A DNA stretch of 23,150 nucleotides from a virus, in the IMG/VR virus record IMGVR_UViG_3300020214_002250, positions 1 to 23,150 of that record. One strand, 5' to 3'. Positions 7,323-14,751 of this stretch are shown here, piece after piece. Each line of letters starts with the position of its first letter. The first letter of the stretch is position 1. The notes under the pieces were generated by a model. The model ran no database searches. It saw only the letters and a program-made list of their open reading frames with translations, and was not told the DNA's origin. The position numbers and the translations under genes are program-made.

Positions 7323-7441
7323 TTGCCGACCACCACAACGTCTACGACTTCACCGAATGGTATTGGTTCATTGGCATCGCCACGGTCTTCTGCGTAGCCC
7401 TCGGCATCCTTTTGAAGTTCCTCGGCGACGATTTCGAGTAG
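7319..7441 (+). CDS. Tiny single-pass membrane protein (40 residues)
   Basis: The ATG overlaps the methyltransferase stop (ATGA). The 40-residue product has a polar N-terminus (MIADHHNVYDFTEW), one strong transmembrane helix (YWFIGIATVFCVALGILLKF) and an acidic end (GDDFE). It is the last gene of the plus-strand series; its stop is one base from the stop of the converging minus-strand series. No terminator hairpin is visible between them. Function is unknown. Confidence 0.65.
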   Translation: MIADHHNVYDFTEWYWFIGIATVFCVALGILLKFLGDDFE

Positions 7442-7442
7442 G

Positions 7443-7664
7443 TCAGTGCTTTAGTTCCACTACGAGACAGCCTTGGTCTTGTCGTGTCTTGACCGACATG
7501 TGGGAGCGCGCAGCTGTGCGCCGGATGTAATCGATGAGTTCCCTGGCCTCGTACGGAGCCCATGTCGGTATGTGTATGCGGTCCACCTCACCGCTCAGGA
7601 GCGCGTCAATCATGGCTTCGGATTCGAGCCGCTGGAAGTGCCGCGACCTCAGGAGCAACTTCAT
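7443..7664 (-). CDS. Hypothetical protein
   Basis: A 73-residue protein, last in the five-gene minus-strand cluster headed by the XRE-type regulator. It is mixed alpha/beta and basic, with a helical N-terminus (MKLLLRSRHFQRLESEAM) and a beta-rich end (CLVVELKH). The start shares one base with the preceding stop (TGATG). No domain is recognised. Confidence 0.65.
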   Translation of the reverse strand: MKLLLRSRHFQRLESEAMIDALLSGEVDRIHIPTWAPYEARELIDYIRRTAARSHMSVKTRQDQGCLVVELKH

Positions 7665-8017
7665 CAGCCTTCACCTTTGAGATAGTCCTCTATCTCGTCG
7701 ATCATTTTTGGCGACTCCTCACGCGCCTCAGCTTCGTCCATCGCGCCTATGAGTGCGTCCATGAATTTTTTGGCGAGACCAATCTCTTCGTCGCTCAGTT
7801 CATCTCCATCCCAAATGACCCGAATATGGCCGTCGTAATTGACTTTTTCTTTTTCGGTCAGCTTTGAAATTCGTTCAAGATCCTCAGCGTTATATGCGTT
7901 CCAGCGCCCATATGCGACGTATCTATCCAAAGCTTCGTTGGCCATTTCGAGAATGGCGGTTGGCAACATGCCCAGCACCCTAACCAGCTCGTCATTCACC
8001 GCATCACGTGGTGGCAT
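7664..8017 (-). CDS. Hypothetical acidic helical protein
   Basis: A 117-residue protein, strongly acidic and mostly helical, with no motif I recognise (segments LPTAILEMANEALDRYVAYG and DELSDEEIGLAKKFMDALIG). Its ATG overlaps the previous stop in an ATGA arrangement, and its own stop touches the next start, so translation is probably coupled. Fourth in the cluster headed by the XRE-type gene. Confidence 0.7.
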   Translation of the reverse strand: MPPRDAVNDELVRVLGMLPTAILEMANEALDRYVAYGRWNAYNAEDLERISKLTEKEKVNYDGHIRVIWDGDELSDEEIGLAKKFMDALIGAMDEAEAREESPKMIDEIEDYLKGEG

Positions 8018-8136
8018 CAGCCCTCTCCCCAGTGTGCGCGATCGACCGTGGGCACCTTCGTGCGACGGTATTGGACTTGGTTACGGGGTACAAAAACGGT
8101 TACCAGCGCCCGCCACAATTTCGACAAAGACTTCAT
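8017..8136 (-). CDS. Small basic protein (39 residues)
   Basis: A 39-codon frame starting at an ATG with the strongest ribosome binding site of the cluster (AAAGGAGGT, 9 bases before the start on the minus strand). A longer open frame exists upstream in the same register, but it lies within the preceding gene and lacks such a site. The product is basic and may have an amphipathic N-terminal helix (MKSLSKLWRALVTVFVPRNQ). No function is suggested. Confidence 0.65.
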   Translation of the reverse strand: MKSLSKLWRALVTVFVPRNQVQYRRTKVPTVDRAHWGEG

Positions 8137-8471
8137 TTCTGTTGACCTCCTTTGCGCCGTTGCGCGATTTGTGTGCATCGTTGAATCAAGACGCCGAGTC
8201 TCTTGCGGTCGTCTGCATCCAATTCGTCGGCCATGATAACGCCGGAGTGGACCAAGAACCAATGGTGGATATCACGGATATACCTGTCGGGTACGCCGGA
8301 TTTCTGTATCTGCGAAGCCCACGAACCGATCGACTTGGTTTCGGAGACGTCCATGCCACCAATCATCTGCACCACGAACTCGCCGATGTCTTGGATGATC
8401 GCTTGGTCGAGCCCGAAGTCGTAGCCGGGTTGAAACTCTTGTTCCCAGGCTTCTAGGTCACGGTCCGACAT
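8133..8471 (-). CDS. Hypothetical protein
   Basis: A 112-residue acidic protein, second in the cluster headed by the XRE-type regulator. Its start lies one base after that gene's stop, and its own stop overlaps the next start. Helical segments (DQAIIQDIGEFVVQMIGGMD and DIHHWFLVHSGVIM) end in a basic tail (RRKGGQQK). It matches no family that I recognise. Co-transcription with a repressor-like gene makes a phage-internal regulatory or immunity role conceivable, but there is no direct evidence. Confidence 0.7.
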   Translation of the reverse strand: MSDRDLEAWEQEFQPGYDFGLDQAIIQDIGEFVVQMIGGMDVSETKSIGSWASQIQKSGVPDRYIRDIHHWFLVHSGVIMADELDADDRKRLGVLIQRCTQIAQRRKGGQQK

Positions 8472-8472
8472 T

Positions 8473-8691
8473 TCAGTCGGAGATTACCTTCTCTGGCTCC
8501 ACGTCGAGTGCTATGCAAATCCGAAAGAACGTGTCCAACGATGGGGAAAAGTGGCAGTTTTCGATTCGGTTGACCGTTTTGCGGTCGATCCCGGCCGCAT
8601 CAGCGACAGCGCCTTGACTGACGCCGAGCGTTTCGCGTTGAGCCTTGAGTCGCTTGGCGACCTGCTTGGCGGTGATTGACATTGTTTTCAT
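8473..8691 (-). CDS. XRE-family (Cro/CI-type) DNA-binding regulator
   Basis: A 72-residue protein that is essentially one lambda-repressor-type helix-turn-helix domain: AKRLKAQRETLGVSQGAVAD, then AAGIDRKTVNRIENCHFSPS, then TFFRICIALDVEPEKVI. Proteins of this size usually act as dimeric Cro-like regulators or antitoxins. It heads the leftward cluster, with the divergent ParB-like gene upstream on the same strand. Likely targets are the inverted repeats near its own start (8726-8748) and in the divergent control region at 9967-9981; this is inferred. The start at 8691 has no clear ribosome binding site; an ATG three codons later is equally possible. Confidence 0.85.
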   Translation of the reverse strand: MKTMSITAKQVAKRLKAQRETLGVSQGAVADAAGIDRKTVNRIENCHFSPSLDTFFRICIALDVEPEKVISD

Positions 8692-8725
8692 GGGTGTGTG
8701 CTCGTTTCTGGTTGGTGGTTTGAGA

Positions 8726-8748
8726 TGGGCAGTTTGATGACGTGCCCA
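8726..8748. promoter_or_regulatory. Inverted repeat upstream of the XRE gene (operator candidate)
   Basis: TGGGCA - 11 bases - TGCCCA, a perfect 6-base inverted repeat 35-57 bases upstream of the regulator's start. Its position and symmetry suit binding by a dimeric repressor. The gap 8692-8836 contains no gene and no clear -35/-10 pair. Confidence 0.35.
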
Positions 8749-8814
8749 GGTCAGAACAACTACCCGTCGACAGAAGGGGTGATGAATTGTCGGCGGCGGC
8801 GTGTGTTCTACGCC

Positions 8815-8835
8815 TTTCGGTGTTGGTTACCGAAA
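8815..8835. terminator. Hairpin just after the ParB-like gene
   Basis: TTTCGGT-GTTGGTT-ACCGAAA, a perfect 7-base stem with a 7-base loop, lies directly beyond the minus-strand stop codon at 8837. It has no U-tract on either strand, so it may be a weak terminator or an mRNA-stabilising structure. An overlapping shorter palindrome covers 8831-8846. Confidence 0.35.
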
Positions 8836-8836
8836 A

Positions 8837-9862
8837 TCAGTTTTCGTCGGACTCCGACGGCGTGCCGTGCTTCCAGTCGAACGGCGTCGCCATCGACACC
8901 TTCGGGAATTCGGCATCCGACTTGAGACCCCACTGACGGATGGTCTTCATCTTGCGACCTTCGATGTACGCGTTGAAAGCGTTCATGATGGTGCCGGCTT
9001 CGCGGAAGTTTGGCGCCGCTGGGCCCACCGTCGTGCCGGTCTTGATGAAGAACGAACGCAACGCCAGTCGCGGGTCGCCGGCGTTCAGCTCGACTCCTGC
9101 GCACGTTTCGTCGGTGAACTGCTCGATCAGTCGACGACCGCGTGACTGCGCCGCCAACAGGGAGAAGATACCCCATGCCGAGTTGACACAACCGATGTGG
9201 TACTTGGCTTTGGTGCCGAGGTTCTTCGCCCATTCGACCATGTCTCCGTGCTCGGTGCAGAAAGCCACCAAGTCGTCACCCGTAACCAACTGCATCGAGC
9301 CGTGGGTCATCGGGTTGAGTCCGGCATCCACCGCAATCACCGGACGCACCATGGCGCCGACGAAGGTGGAGTTGGCAAAGCCTGCGATTTTCAGGACATC
9401 ACCGTTGGAGCGCACGACTCCGCGGTCGATGACCGTGAATACGGATGTGGGCAGACCGGAGATGAGCATCGCATCGAACGACACACCAGCTTCCACACAG
9501 GCGAGCAGACGGTGCTGACCATCGAGCAGCACGAGGTTGTCTTGGTCGTCGGTGCCGACGCGGATGGCATCACCCGTGTAGGCCCACTGACCACGCTTCA
9601 TCGCGCTTGCGTACATGATGACACGCTCTCGCTTGACTCGTCGGTTGTTGTTGTTGAGCGTCAGCAGGTCTGCTGCGATGTCCGGCGTGATGACGGTCTT
9701 GCAACCATCCAGCTTTGCTTTCGCAATCAGGTGCTTCGTCGCTGTTTGCATCTTGCGTGGCAGCTCTGGTGTCGGTACAGCGCTCTTCGCTTTCTGCGTT
9801 GTCGTTGCTCCCACTGAGGGGATCGACACCTTTTTCGGTGTCACTTTGGTTTTCTTTGGCAT
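8837..9862 (-). CDS. ParB/DGQHR-domain protein
   Basis: A 341-residue protein with the motif VLLDGQHRLLACVEAG (residues 111-126), the signature of the DGQHR/ParB-like nuclease superfamily, followed by VFTVIDRGVVRSNGDVLKIAG, typical of a phage and plasmid branch of this family. The first 40 residues are basic and low-complexity (MPKKTKVTPKK), perhaps contacting DNA. Members bind DNA and nucleotide, and some cut DNA; DndB in phosphorothioation systems shares the DGQHR motif, but no specific link can be claimed here. The ATG at 9862 has GGAGG six bases upstream; the frame is open farther upstream without such a site. It is divergent from the DUF932 gene across a 137-base control region. Confidence 0.8.
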   Translation of the reverse strand: MPKKTKVTPKKVSIPSVGATTTQKAKSAVPTPELPRKMQTATKHLIAKAKLDGCKTVITPDIAADLLTLNNNNRRVKRERVIMYASAMKRGQWAYTGDAIRVGTDDQDNLVLLDGQHRLLACVEAGVSFDAMLISGLPTSVFTVIDRGVVRSNGDVLKIAGFANSTFVGAMVRPVIAVDAGLNPMTHGSMQLVTGDDLVAFCTEHGDMVEWAKNLGTKAKYHIGCVNSAWGIFSLLAAQSRGRRLIEQFTDETCAGVELNAGDPRLALRSFFIKTGTTVGPAAPNFREAGTIMNAFNAYIEGRKMKTIRQWGLKSDAEFPKVSMATPFDWKHGTPSESDEN

Positions 9863-9907
9863 GGTGTGCCTCCGTGTTAGTGATATGCCGTTATTGGCAG
9901 TACATGA

Positions 9908-9937
9908 ACTATAAGGGGGGTGTGGGGCAGAAAGCAA
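9908..9937 (-). promoter_or_regulatory. Candidate promoter for the ParB-like gene
   Basis: On the minus strand TTGCTT (9932-9937), an 18-base spacer, then TATAGT (9908-9913). It is the best promoter match in the divergent region and would give a leader of about 40 bases that includes the GGAGG site. Confidence 0.55.
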
Positions 9938-9966
9938 CCTTTATTCAAGAAATTTTTTGAGGTGCT

Positions 9967-9993
9967 TTTTGGGGCCCAAAACGGCGTTATCCT
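9967..9993 (+). promoter_or_regulatory. Operator-like palindrome and leaderless -10 box before the DUF932 gene
   Basis: TTTTGGG-G-CCCAAAA (9967-9981) is a perfect 7-base palindrome around one central base. It is followed by TATCCT (9988-9993), which ends 6 bases before the ATG at 10000. There is no Shine-Dalgarno, so transcription probably begins at the ATG. The palindrome covers the -35/spacer region, where a bound repressor would block polymerase. A second, imperfect palindrome (TCAAGAAATTTTTTGA) lies just upstream at about 9944-9959. Confidence 0.5.
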
Positions 9994-9999
9994 TGGTCC

Positions 10000-11019
10000 A
10001 TGGGACATGAACTGGAATACAACCGAGACGGAACCGCCAGGTTTGCTTACGTGGACACCGGTATAGCCCCTTGGCACCGGCTGGGAACCAGCGTTCAGGG
10101 CTTGCAGACAGCCGAAAAGATGCTGGAGATCGCCAAAGCAGACTTCGACGTCATACTCACCCGTGTCGCCGCCGTAGATGACGAAGGTAATGTCATCCGC
10201 AACGTCGATGGCTCACCCGTAATCATCCAGGATTCGAGGGCAACCATACGCCAGAACCTTGACGGAACATTCGACCCACTAGCAACCGTCGGTACCAGAT
10301 ATGAGGTGCGCCAAAACAAGGAAGTATTAGAGCGAGCCCTCGCCGTAGTCGGGTCATCCATGGGTGAAGCGGTCATGGACACAGTCGGCGTGTTGCGCAA
10401 CGGCAAGAGATTCTTCGCCACCATCGAACTTGGCGCCCTGGTAATCGACCCCAAGGGTGTCGACGACCGCATCGCCCGCTATCTCGTCGTATCCTCGGGT
10501 CATGACGGCGTCTGGCCCATCCGGTATGCCAACACAGACGTACGCGCCGTATGCCGCAACACCGTCGCCCTGGGAATAAAGGAAGCCGAACGGGTATTTA
10601 CCGCCCGGCACACCCGCAACGTCGATTTCGCCCTCGAAGACGCCCGTGAGGTTTTGCGAATCTCGGTCGAATGGGGCAAGCAGTTCCAGGTTCTCGCCGA
10701 AAAGATGCTGTTGGTCAAAATCCCGCTAGGGTCACCCAAGGTAGATCAGGTACTACGCAAGGTTTTCCCCGACGTTTCGACGACGGGTCGTCAGCGCAAG
10801 AACAGAGAAGAAACGATCGGGCTTGTGAAAAGCATTTACAACAACTCGAACAACGCCGGCAAGTGCGGATACAACGGCTGGTCGCTTTACAACGCAATCG
10901 TCGAGTACTTGGATCACTTCCGTGGCACATCCGCCGACGAACGCGCCATCGCCTCAATGGATGAAGCATCCGGCGTCACGCAGAAAAAACTCGTAGCCCA
11001 AGCAGCTGTGCTATCGTAG
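10000..11019 (+). CDS. DUF932 / TIGR03299-type phage-plasmid protein
   Basis: A 339-residue protein with the characteristic start MGHELEYNRDGTARFAYVDT and APWHRLGT, then the core GTRYEVRQNKEVLERALAVV and a C-terminal NNAGKCGYNGWSLYNAIVEY segment. This matches the DUF932/TIGR03299 family, widespread on actinobacterial and other phages and plasmids. Its biochemical role is not established; a link to DNA replication or repair, or to anti-defence, is often suggested. It opens the rightward series of replication genes and is divergent from the ParB-like gene. No ribosome binding site precedes the ATG; the -10-like box six bases upstream suggests leaderless translation. Confidence 0.85.
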   Translation: MGHELEYNRDGTARFAYVDTGIAPWHRLGTSVQGLQTAEKMLEIAKADFDVILTRVAAVDDEGNVIRNVDGSPVIIQDSRATIRQNLDGTFDPLATVGTRYEVRQNKEVLERALAVVGSSMGEAVMDTVGVLRNGKRFFATIELGALVIDPKGVDDRIARYLVVSSGHDGVWPIRYANTDVRAVCRNTVALGIKEAERVFTARHTRNVDFALEDAREVLRISVEWGKQFQVLAEKMLLVKIPLGSPKVDQVLRKVFPDVSTTGRQRKNREETIGLVKSIYNNSNNAGKCGYNGWSLYNAIVEYLDHFRGTSADERAIASMDEASGVTQKKLVAQAAVLS

Positions 11020-11023
11020 TTGC

Positions 11024-11524
11024 ATGGCAGACTCCGAATTTGAATCAGACGACGAACTGTTCGACTGGAACGAAGAGGAAGACGAACCCCAGCATCAATT
11101 GGCGCCGGAGCGTCGCAACAGGGAGCAGCTCTACAAACTGAAGAGGGCGAGACACGAATTTTTCGCCGCACTCGACAAATACGCCAATGTGGCCGGTGAA
11201 GAAGGGCTGAACGAGGTCGTATCGCAGTGCGAGCGCAAGCTGCAGTGGCAGCTGGAATGCGTCACCGACCGGGCAACCATAGACGACATCCTTTTGCGCC
11301 GGTACGATATATACGAGCCAGATGCGTGGCTTCGTTTTAGAAACTCATGGTTCGAGAAGCGCGTTCGTAACGATATGCATCACATCGGCGTGATGCACTC
11401 CGCGATGTTCGCGCGCGCCGTAGCCAAGAAGAGTCTTCCGGTCAAGGGCCGAATCATGCTGTATACCCGTGAGCTTTTGTGGTCGCTGATACAACACATT
11501 GACAGAAAGTTGCAATCGCGCTGA
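11024..11524 (+). CDS. Hypothetical protein
   Basis: A 166-residue protein starting four bases after the DUF932 stop. The first 30 residues are highly acidic (DSEFESDDELFDWNEEEDEP), and the rest is helical and basic (RREQLYKLKRARHEFFAAL-like, then WFEKRVRNDMHH and SLIQHIDRKLQSR). No known family is recognised. An acidic tail joined to a basic helical core can mimic or bind DNA-binding proteins, but that is speculation. No Shine-Dalgarno is present; TATCGT (11012-11017) ends exactly 6 bases before the ATG, which could give a second, leaderless transcript. Confidence 0.7.
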   Translation: MADSEFESDDELFDWNEEEDEPQHQLAPERRNREQLYKLKRARHEFFAALDKYANVAGEEGLNEVVSQCERKLQWQLECVTDRATIDDILLRRYDIYEPDAWLRFRNSWFEKRVRNDMHHIGVMHSAMFARAVAKKSLPVKGRIMLYTRELLWSLIQHIDRKLQSR

Positions 11525-11531
11525 TTTGACG

Positions 11532-11560
11532 TTGACTGTGTCGCCGTAAGCGACTACCCT
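11532..11560 (+). promoter_or_regulatory. Candidate promoter for whiB-like gene and primase operon
   Basis: TTGACT (11532-11537), exactly 17 bases, then TACCCT (11555-11560). The match to actinobacterial sigma70-type promoters is one of the best in the window. Initiation near 11567 would leave about 14 bases before the GTG at 11581. A second TTGACG directly precedes the -35. Confidence 0.6.
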
Positions 11561-11580
11561 CTTAGAACCACACACCGGGG

Positions 11581-11952
11581 GTGCCAGTGAGCGAACACAG
11601 TGAACGGTTTTACAGCGTCATAAAAAATGCAGCGTGCGCCAACACGCCGAACGAATGGTTCTACCCACTTTCACGAATGCTCGAGGACGACAAAGCGCAC
11701 CTCGCACGCGCCCGTGCCATATGCCAGTCATGCAAGATCCAAACAGACTGCTACGCGCATGCCATACGACACGAGGAGTTCGGGTTCTGGGCTGGTTTAT
11801 CACCACGACAACGACGAATAATACGAATCAACGAGCGAATACCCTTCGAATCCCTGACCGCACAAGCGAACACATGGCAAATCAACTGGAATCAATCCTT
11901 GAAACGCGCCGGCCGCGGCGCAACAGTAGAGAAGCAACGCGGAAATAAATGA
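11581..11952 (+). CDS. WhiB-family iron-sulfur transcription factor
   Basis: A 123-residue WhiB-like (Wbl) protein. The four cluster-binding cysteines are present: C19 (AACAN), then C48 and C51 (CQSC), then C57 (TDCYAHA). They are followed by FGFWAGLS (67-74), a variant of the G[I/V]WGG turn, and the basic stretch PRQRRIIR that contacts DNA. Wbl proteins hold a [4Fe-4S] cluster, bind the primary sigma factor and control transcription; they occur almost only in Actinobacteria and their phages, the main clue to the host. Phage versions such as TM4 WhiB can repress host genes. It has its own promoter, and its stop overlaps the primase start, so regulator and primase are expressed together. Either GTG (11581 or 11587) could be the start. 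Confidence 0.92.
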   Translation: MPVSEHSERFYSVIKNAACANTPNEWFYPLSRMLEDDKAHLARARAICQSCKIQTDCYAHAIRHEEFGFWAGLSPRQRRIIRINERIPFESLTAQANTWQINWNQSLKRAGRGATVEKQRGNK

Positions 11953-13748
11953 GCCCCATACTCGTTCCGCAGCACGTCCAGGACTTCCTGGATCGCCTGG
12001 ATGGCGTAACGCGGAGCGGCATGGGATGGGCAGCGAAGTGCCCGTGCAGGAACGACGACAACAACCCGTCACTCACCGTCGGCGTCGGCAAAAACGACCA
12101 GGTGCTAATCAAATGCCACAACGGCTCTCCGTGCAGCGTCGAACAAATCGTCGGCTACATGAACATGAAGATGGAAGACCTGTACGAAGACAAAACCGTA
12201 CCCGTGAAAAAATCGGACAACAGGGGCGCACGCAAAGTCGACAAGGTCTACCAGTACACAGACAAAGACTTCCAAACACTGTACGAAAAAATCAGGTACA
12301 AATACGAAGACGGAAGCAAAGGCTTCTCGCAACGTCGGCCGGACCCAAACCAACCGGGCAAATACATCTACAGCATCATCCCCAAAGAACAGCGCGTCCT
12401 ATACAACCTGCCAATCATCCTCAAGGCGATCGAATACGGCGAACCCGTGTGGCTCGTCGAAGGCGAGAAAGACGCCGACACGCTCGAACAACTCAACATC
12501 ATGGCGACGACAGCAGGCGGAGCCGGAACATGGGAACAACAGTTCACCGACGTCTTGGCTGACGCGGCAGCAATCATGATCGTCGCCGACAACGACGAAG
12601 CCGGCAAGACCCACGCAGTCAGCGTGCAACGCGTACTGCAAGCCGCCGGATGCGCAGACGTTCGCGTCTACATCAGCCCGTACGGAAAAGACGTGACCGA
12701 TCACATCAACTCCGGGCACGCGCTGGAAGAACTCATAGAACTCGACTTCACGCCGACAGCAGAACAAATCGCGCATCTCAAGGACGACAGCACCGAAGAG
12801 GAAGACATACTCGCCACAATCACCGAGATTTTCGGTCGCAACATCAAACTCGAGCAGAAGATATCGCGAGCCCGTGCGCATCTCGACGGAATCGGCGTCA
12901 TGGACTTCGGAGACCAGGGGCGCCTCGTCGAATGGCAACAGTTCATCGACGAAACAGTTGACGACACGTACGACTGGGTGATTCCCGGCCTGATCGAAAA
13001 GCAGGAGCGTGTAATCGTCGTTGCAGCCGAGGGCGTAGGCAAAACGATGCTCCTGCGCCAGGTGGCGATTCTGTCGTCGGTGGGGCTGCATCCGTTCACG
13101 TTCCAGCCGATGAAGCCCATAAGGACCCTGACAATCGACCTGGAAAACCCGGAACGCATCATTCGACGCACGTCGCGTTGGATAATGAAGAAAGCCCTGA
13201 GGTTCGCCCGCGATCGTGCGCCACACGGAACCGAAATCAAGTCGGATTCGCACTTGATGATGAAGCCCTCCGGTTTGGACCTCATGTCCCCGGTTGGGCG
13301 TGCGCTTTTCGAGCAGACAGTCGACCAGGTGCGCCCGCAGTTGCTGTGCGTAGGTCCTCTGTACAAGTCGTACGCCGATACTGGGACGTTGACGAGTGAG
13401 GCGTTAGCCGTCGAGGTTGCCAAGTTTTTCGACTACATACGCGACGTCTATGAATGCGCCCTGTGGATCGAGCATCACGCGCCGCTGGGTCAGTCGCAAA
13501 CCTCACGAGAGCTGCGTCCCTTCGGGTCAGCCGTATGGTCACGTTGGCCGGAGTTCGGGTTGGCGTTGTCCCCGGACCAGTTGGGTGGGACCGATTACGT
13601 GTACGACGTGCGACATTTCAGGGGTGCGCGCGATAGGCGCCCGTGGCCGCTCAAGATGAAGCGTGGCATACAGTTCCCCTTTGAGACACTAGAATTTATG
13701 AAAGAAGATTTCGGGGGCAAGACCCCTGGCGCCGACGAGGATTTCTAA
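11949..13748 (+). CDS. Bifunctional DNA primase-helicase
   Basis: A 599-residue replication protein with three recognisable parts. The N-terminal zinc-binding primase region has C31, C33, C56 and C62 (AAKCPCRNDDNNPSL, then IKCHNGSPC). A TOPRIM domain follows, with E171 in WLVEGEKDADTL (168-179) and ADNDEAGK (213-220) holding the metal-binding aspartates. The C-terminal AAA/RecA-like ATPase has Walker A AAEGVGKT (359-366), a Walker B-like RTLTIDLENPE (392-402), and the conserved WIEHHAPLG (506-514). It would make RNA primers and unwind the fork. The fusion resembles the phage family in which primase and DnaB/RepA-like helicase share one chain. The ATG overlaps the whiB stop. Confidence 0.93.
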   Translation: MSPILVPQHVQDFLDRLDGVTRSGMGWAAKCPCRNDDNNPSLTVGVGKNDQVLIKCHNGSPCSVEQIVGYMNMKMEDLYEDKTVPVKKSDNRGARKVDKVYQYTDKDFQTLYEKIRYKYEDGSKGFSQRRPDPNQPGKYIYSIIPKEQRVLYNLPIILKAIEYGEPVWLVEGEKDADTLEQLNIMATTAGGAGTWEQQFTDVLADAAAIMIVADNDEAGKTHAVSVQRVLQAAGCADVRVYISPYGKDVTDHINSGHALEELIELDFTPTAEQIAHLKDDSTEEEDILATITEIFGRNIKLEQKISRARAHLDGIGVMDFGDQGRLVEWQQFIDETVDDTYDWVIPGLIEKQERVIVVAAEGVGKTMLLRQVAILSSVGLHPFTFQPMKPIRTLTIDLENPERIIRRTSRWIMKKALRFARDRAPHGTEIKSDSHLMMKPSGLDLMSPVGRALFEQTVDQVRPQLLCVGPLYKSYADTGTLTSEALAVEVAKFFDYIRDVYECALWIEHHAPLGQSQTSRELRPFGSAVWSRWPEFGLALSPDQLGGTDYVYDVRHFRGARDRRPWPLKMKRGIQFPFETLEFMKEDFGGKTPGADEDF

Positions 13749-14432
13749 ATGTCAGAAGAGACCCCCAAAGAGAAGAAGGGTGGCAAATCGCTCACCCGTG
13801 AGTTCCTGGCGGAACGCGACCTGCGCATCTTCAAGCTGCGACAAGCAGGTGTCCCTCATCAAGAGATAGCTCGTCGTTTCAGCATGACGACCGGCGCTGT
13901 CGGATCGGCGATTCGCAGGCAACTCGAGAAACTCAACGGGGAGGCGATGCTCGCGTATCCGGAGGTTTTGCGCATGGAGTTGGAGCGCCTCGATTCGTTG
14001 CAGCAGAACATTTGGCCGCAGACGCAACATCGCAAGCAAACCGCCGACGACGGCTCCGAAATCATGCTCGAACCCGACCTCAAGGCTGTTGACCGCGTTC
14101 TGTCGATCATGGACCGCAGGTCGCGGCTGTTGGGCATGGAACGCAACAACGTGTCGATTCAGATGGACGTCACTTCGGGCGGCGAAACAATCAGGTCGAC
14201 ATTGGCTGGCGCAAAGCAGGCCGAAGAGCGAGTAAGTGCATTCACGCCTGAGGTGGAAGCCAAAAAGCTGATTGAGCTGATGACGTCAACAGGTGTCCTG
14301 TCGCAGGACGTCATATCGTCTCTGACTGGTGTCAAGGCGATTGAAGCTGTTAGCTCTGTGTCAGATCAGCTAGGAGACGATAACCTGGGCTCTCAGCTAC
14401 CCGTGGACGAAAATGAGACAGCCAATGAGTGA
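13749..14432 (+). CDS. Terminase small subunit-like helix-turn-helix protein
   Basis: A 227-residue protein beginning directly after the primase stop. A helix-turn-helix sits at about residues 25-60 (RIFKLRQAGVPHQEIARRFS then TTGAVGSAIRRQLE). It is followed by MELERLDSLQQNIWP and DLKAVDRVLSIMDRRSRLLG (108-127), a layout typical of phage terminase small subunits and related DNA-binding proteins. If correct it would bind the packaging site of the phage genome and help load the large terminase. No large terminase gene follows in the window, so a replication or transcription role is a fair alternative. The C-terminal third is acidic and likely flexible. Confidence 0.6.
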   Translation: MSEETPKEKKGGKSLTREFLAERDLRIFKLRQAGVPHQEIARRFSMTTGAVGSAIRRQLEKLNGEAMLAYPEVLRMELERLDSLQQNIWPQTQHRKQTADDGSEIMLEPDLKAVDRVLSIMDRRSRLLGMERNNVSIQMDVTSGGETIRSTLAGAKQAEERVSAFTPEVEAKKLIELMTSTGVLSQDVISSLTGVKAIEAVSSVSDQLGDDNLGSQLPVDENETANE

Positions 14433-14751
14433 CGAATCGGTCGACAACCTGGATGCCGCGATGGACAAGGTCGCGGAAACGTTGAAGCCGACACGCGCCA
14501 AACGGATAGGTCCAAAGGTCGAGAACGAAGAGAAGACGCTTGTGCAAGTAATCGTGCGTACAACCGACAACGAACGTGAACGCTGGAAGCAGGCTGCCGC
14601 TGCGGCAGGTAAATCGATGAGCGAATGGATTCGCGAACTGTGCACGACCGACGCGACTCAAACGCTCGAGTGCCAGCATCCTTTGGGCATGCGTCTCAGT
14701 TACCCATGGAGCGAAACGTGCCTTGTCTGTGGAACCAGGTTACGTGGCTAG
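14425..14751 (+). CDS. Small protein with RHH-like helix and zinc-ribbon tail
   Basis: A 108-residue protein with ATG at 14425 inside the previous stop (ATGAGTGA overlap); an ATG at 14413 is possible. Its middle, VQVIVRTTDNERERWKQAAA followed by AGKSMSEWIREL, resembles a ribbon-helix-helix of the Arc/MetJ type (one strand, then two helices with SMSEWIR). Those proteins are dimeric DNA binders. The end has three cysteines and a histidine (TLECQH, ETCLVCGTR) that could bind zinc. Role unknown; a small transcription factor fits best. Confidence 0.65.
   Translation: MSDESVDNLDAAMDKVAETLKPTRAKRIGPKVENEEKTLVQVIVRTTDNERERWKQAAAAAGKSMSEWIRELCTTDATQTLECQHPLGMRLSYPWSETCLVCGTRLRG

Noticed and set aside
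8837-9862. DndB of a full phosphorothioation system
   Set aside because: The DGQHR motif is shared by many phage ParB-like proteins, and no dndA, dndD or dndE was found.
12399-13253. Open minus-strand frame of 284 codons
   Set aside because: It lies wholly inside the primase-helicase gene, whose motifs are unmistakable; mirror frames of C-rich genes are often open.
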